Assembly (NCBI GenBank): GCA_023415815.1
Contig: JAEZJL010000158.1
Location: 1 to 6,372 of the forward strand
DNA: 6,372 nt
Source of the DNA: Bacillota bacterium
GTDB lineage: Bacteria > Bacillota > Clostridia > Acetivibrionales > DTU013
Direction: 5' to 3'
Each line of letters starts with the position of its first letter. Position 1 is the stretch's first letter. The position numbers and the translations under genes were made by a program. This document shows positions 6,336-6,372 of the stretch, one piece after another. The notes beneath the pieces are model-generated. The model did no database searches and was not told the DNA's origin. It saw only the letters and a list, made by a program, of their open reading frames with translations.

Positions 6336-6372
6336 TCTCCACAGCGCGCTTCGCCCATCCCGAATCGTTCAG
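6325..6372 (-). pseudogene. Possible C-terminal tail or remnant of an upstream gene, SLH-like
   Basis: From the window edge, one minus-strand frame reads LNDSGWAKRAVESLS and then TAA. The pattern D..GWAK.AVESL resembles the start of an S-layer homology repeat, which anchors proteins to the cell wall. In a normal repeat the sequence would go on to a GI motif. Here the two codons after the stop encode Gly-Ile before another TAA. This could be the end of a real gene, a decayed remnant, or chance, since only 15 codons are visible. Other frames in this stretch give nothing recognisable. Confidence 0.28.

Overview
The window fits a Gram-positive member of the Bacillota, most likely a Clostridia-type genome. 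The evidence is strong AAGGAGGT-type ribosome binding sites, a near-consensus sigma-A promoter, a Gram-positive lipoprotein signal on a solute-binding protein, and a secreted protein with a copper amine oxidase-like N-terminal (stalk) domain. The genus cannot be fixed from this sequence. Every gene I can support lies on the minus strand.

The core (618-6192) is one complete five-gene peptide-type ABC importer operon. Read from right to left in transcription order it holds: a lipoprotein substrate-binding protein (4567-6192, GTG start), permease DppB/OppB type (3526-4464), permease DppC/OppC type (2598-3509), ATPase DppD/OppD type (1580-2593, probable TTG start), and ATPase DppF/OppF type (618-1583, GTG start overlapping the dppD stop by 4 bases). 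The lipoprotein would capture the substrate outside the membrane, the two permeases form the channel, and the two different ATPases drive it. All key ATPase and permease motifs look intact. The substrate is probably di- or oligopeptides but is not proven.

Upstream of the operon (6193-6372) there is an excellent sigma-A promoter (TTGACA-17-TAGAAT), with a partial CodY-like motif inside its spacer. Further upstream are a 14-bp perfect palindrome and a 15-codon tail that resembles part of an S-layer homology repeat. Between the binding-protein gene and the permeases lies a strong stem-loop (4495-4538) with A- and T-tracts, likely an attenuating terminator or mRNA-stabilising structure that sets higher expression of the binding protein.

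Downstream of the operon (405-617) are a short GC hairpin touching the dppF stop, a repeat-like motif (GGGGACGGTTCTT), a bulged hairpin and a sigma-A promoter. That promoter drives a separate, AT-rich gene (1-404, cut by the window edge) for a secreted stalk-domain protein. Its GC content is about 38%, against roughly 53-63% in sampled operon lines.

Overall this is an ordinary nutrient-uptake locus. I see no evidence of a previously undescribed system. The points worth checking are regulatory details, the intergenic repeat-like block, and the gene remnants at the edges.
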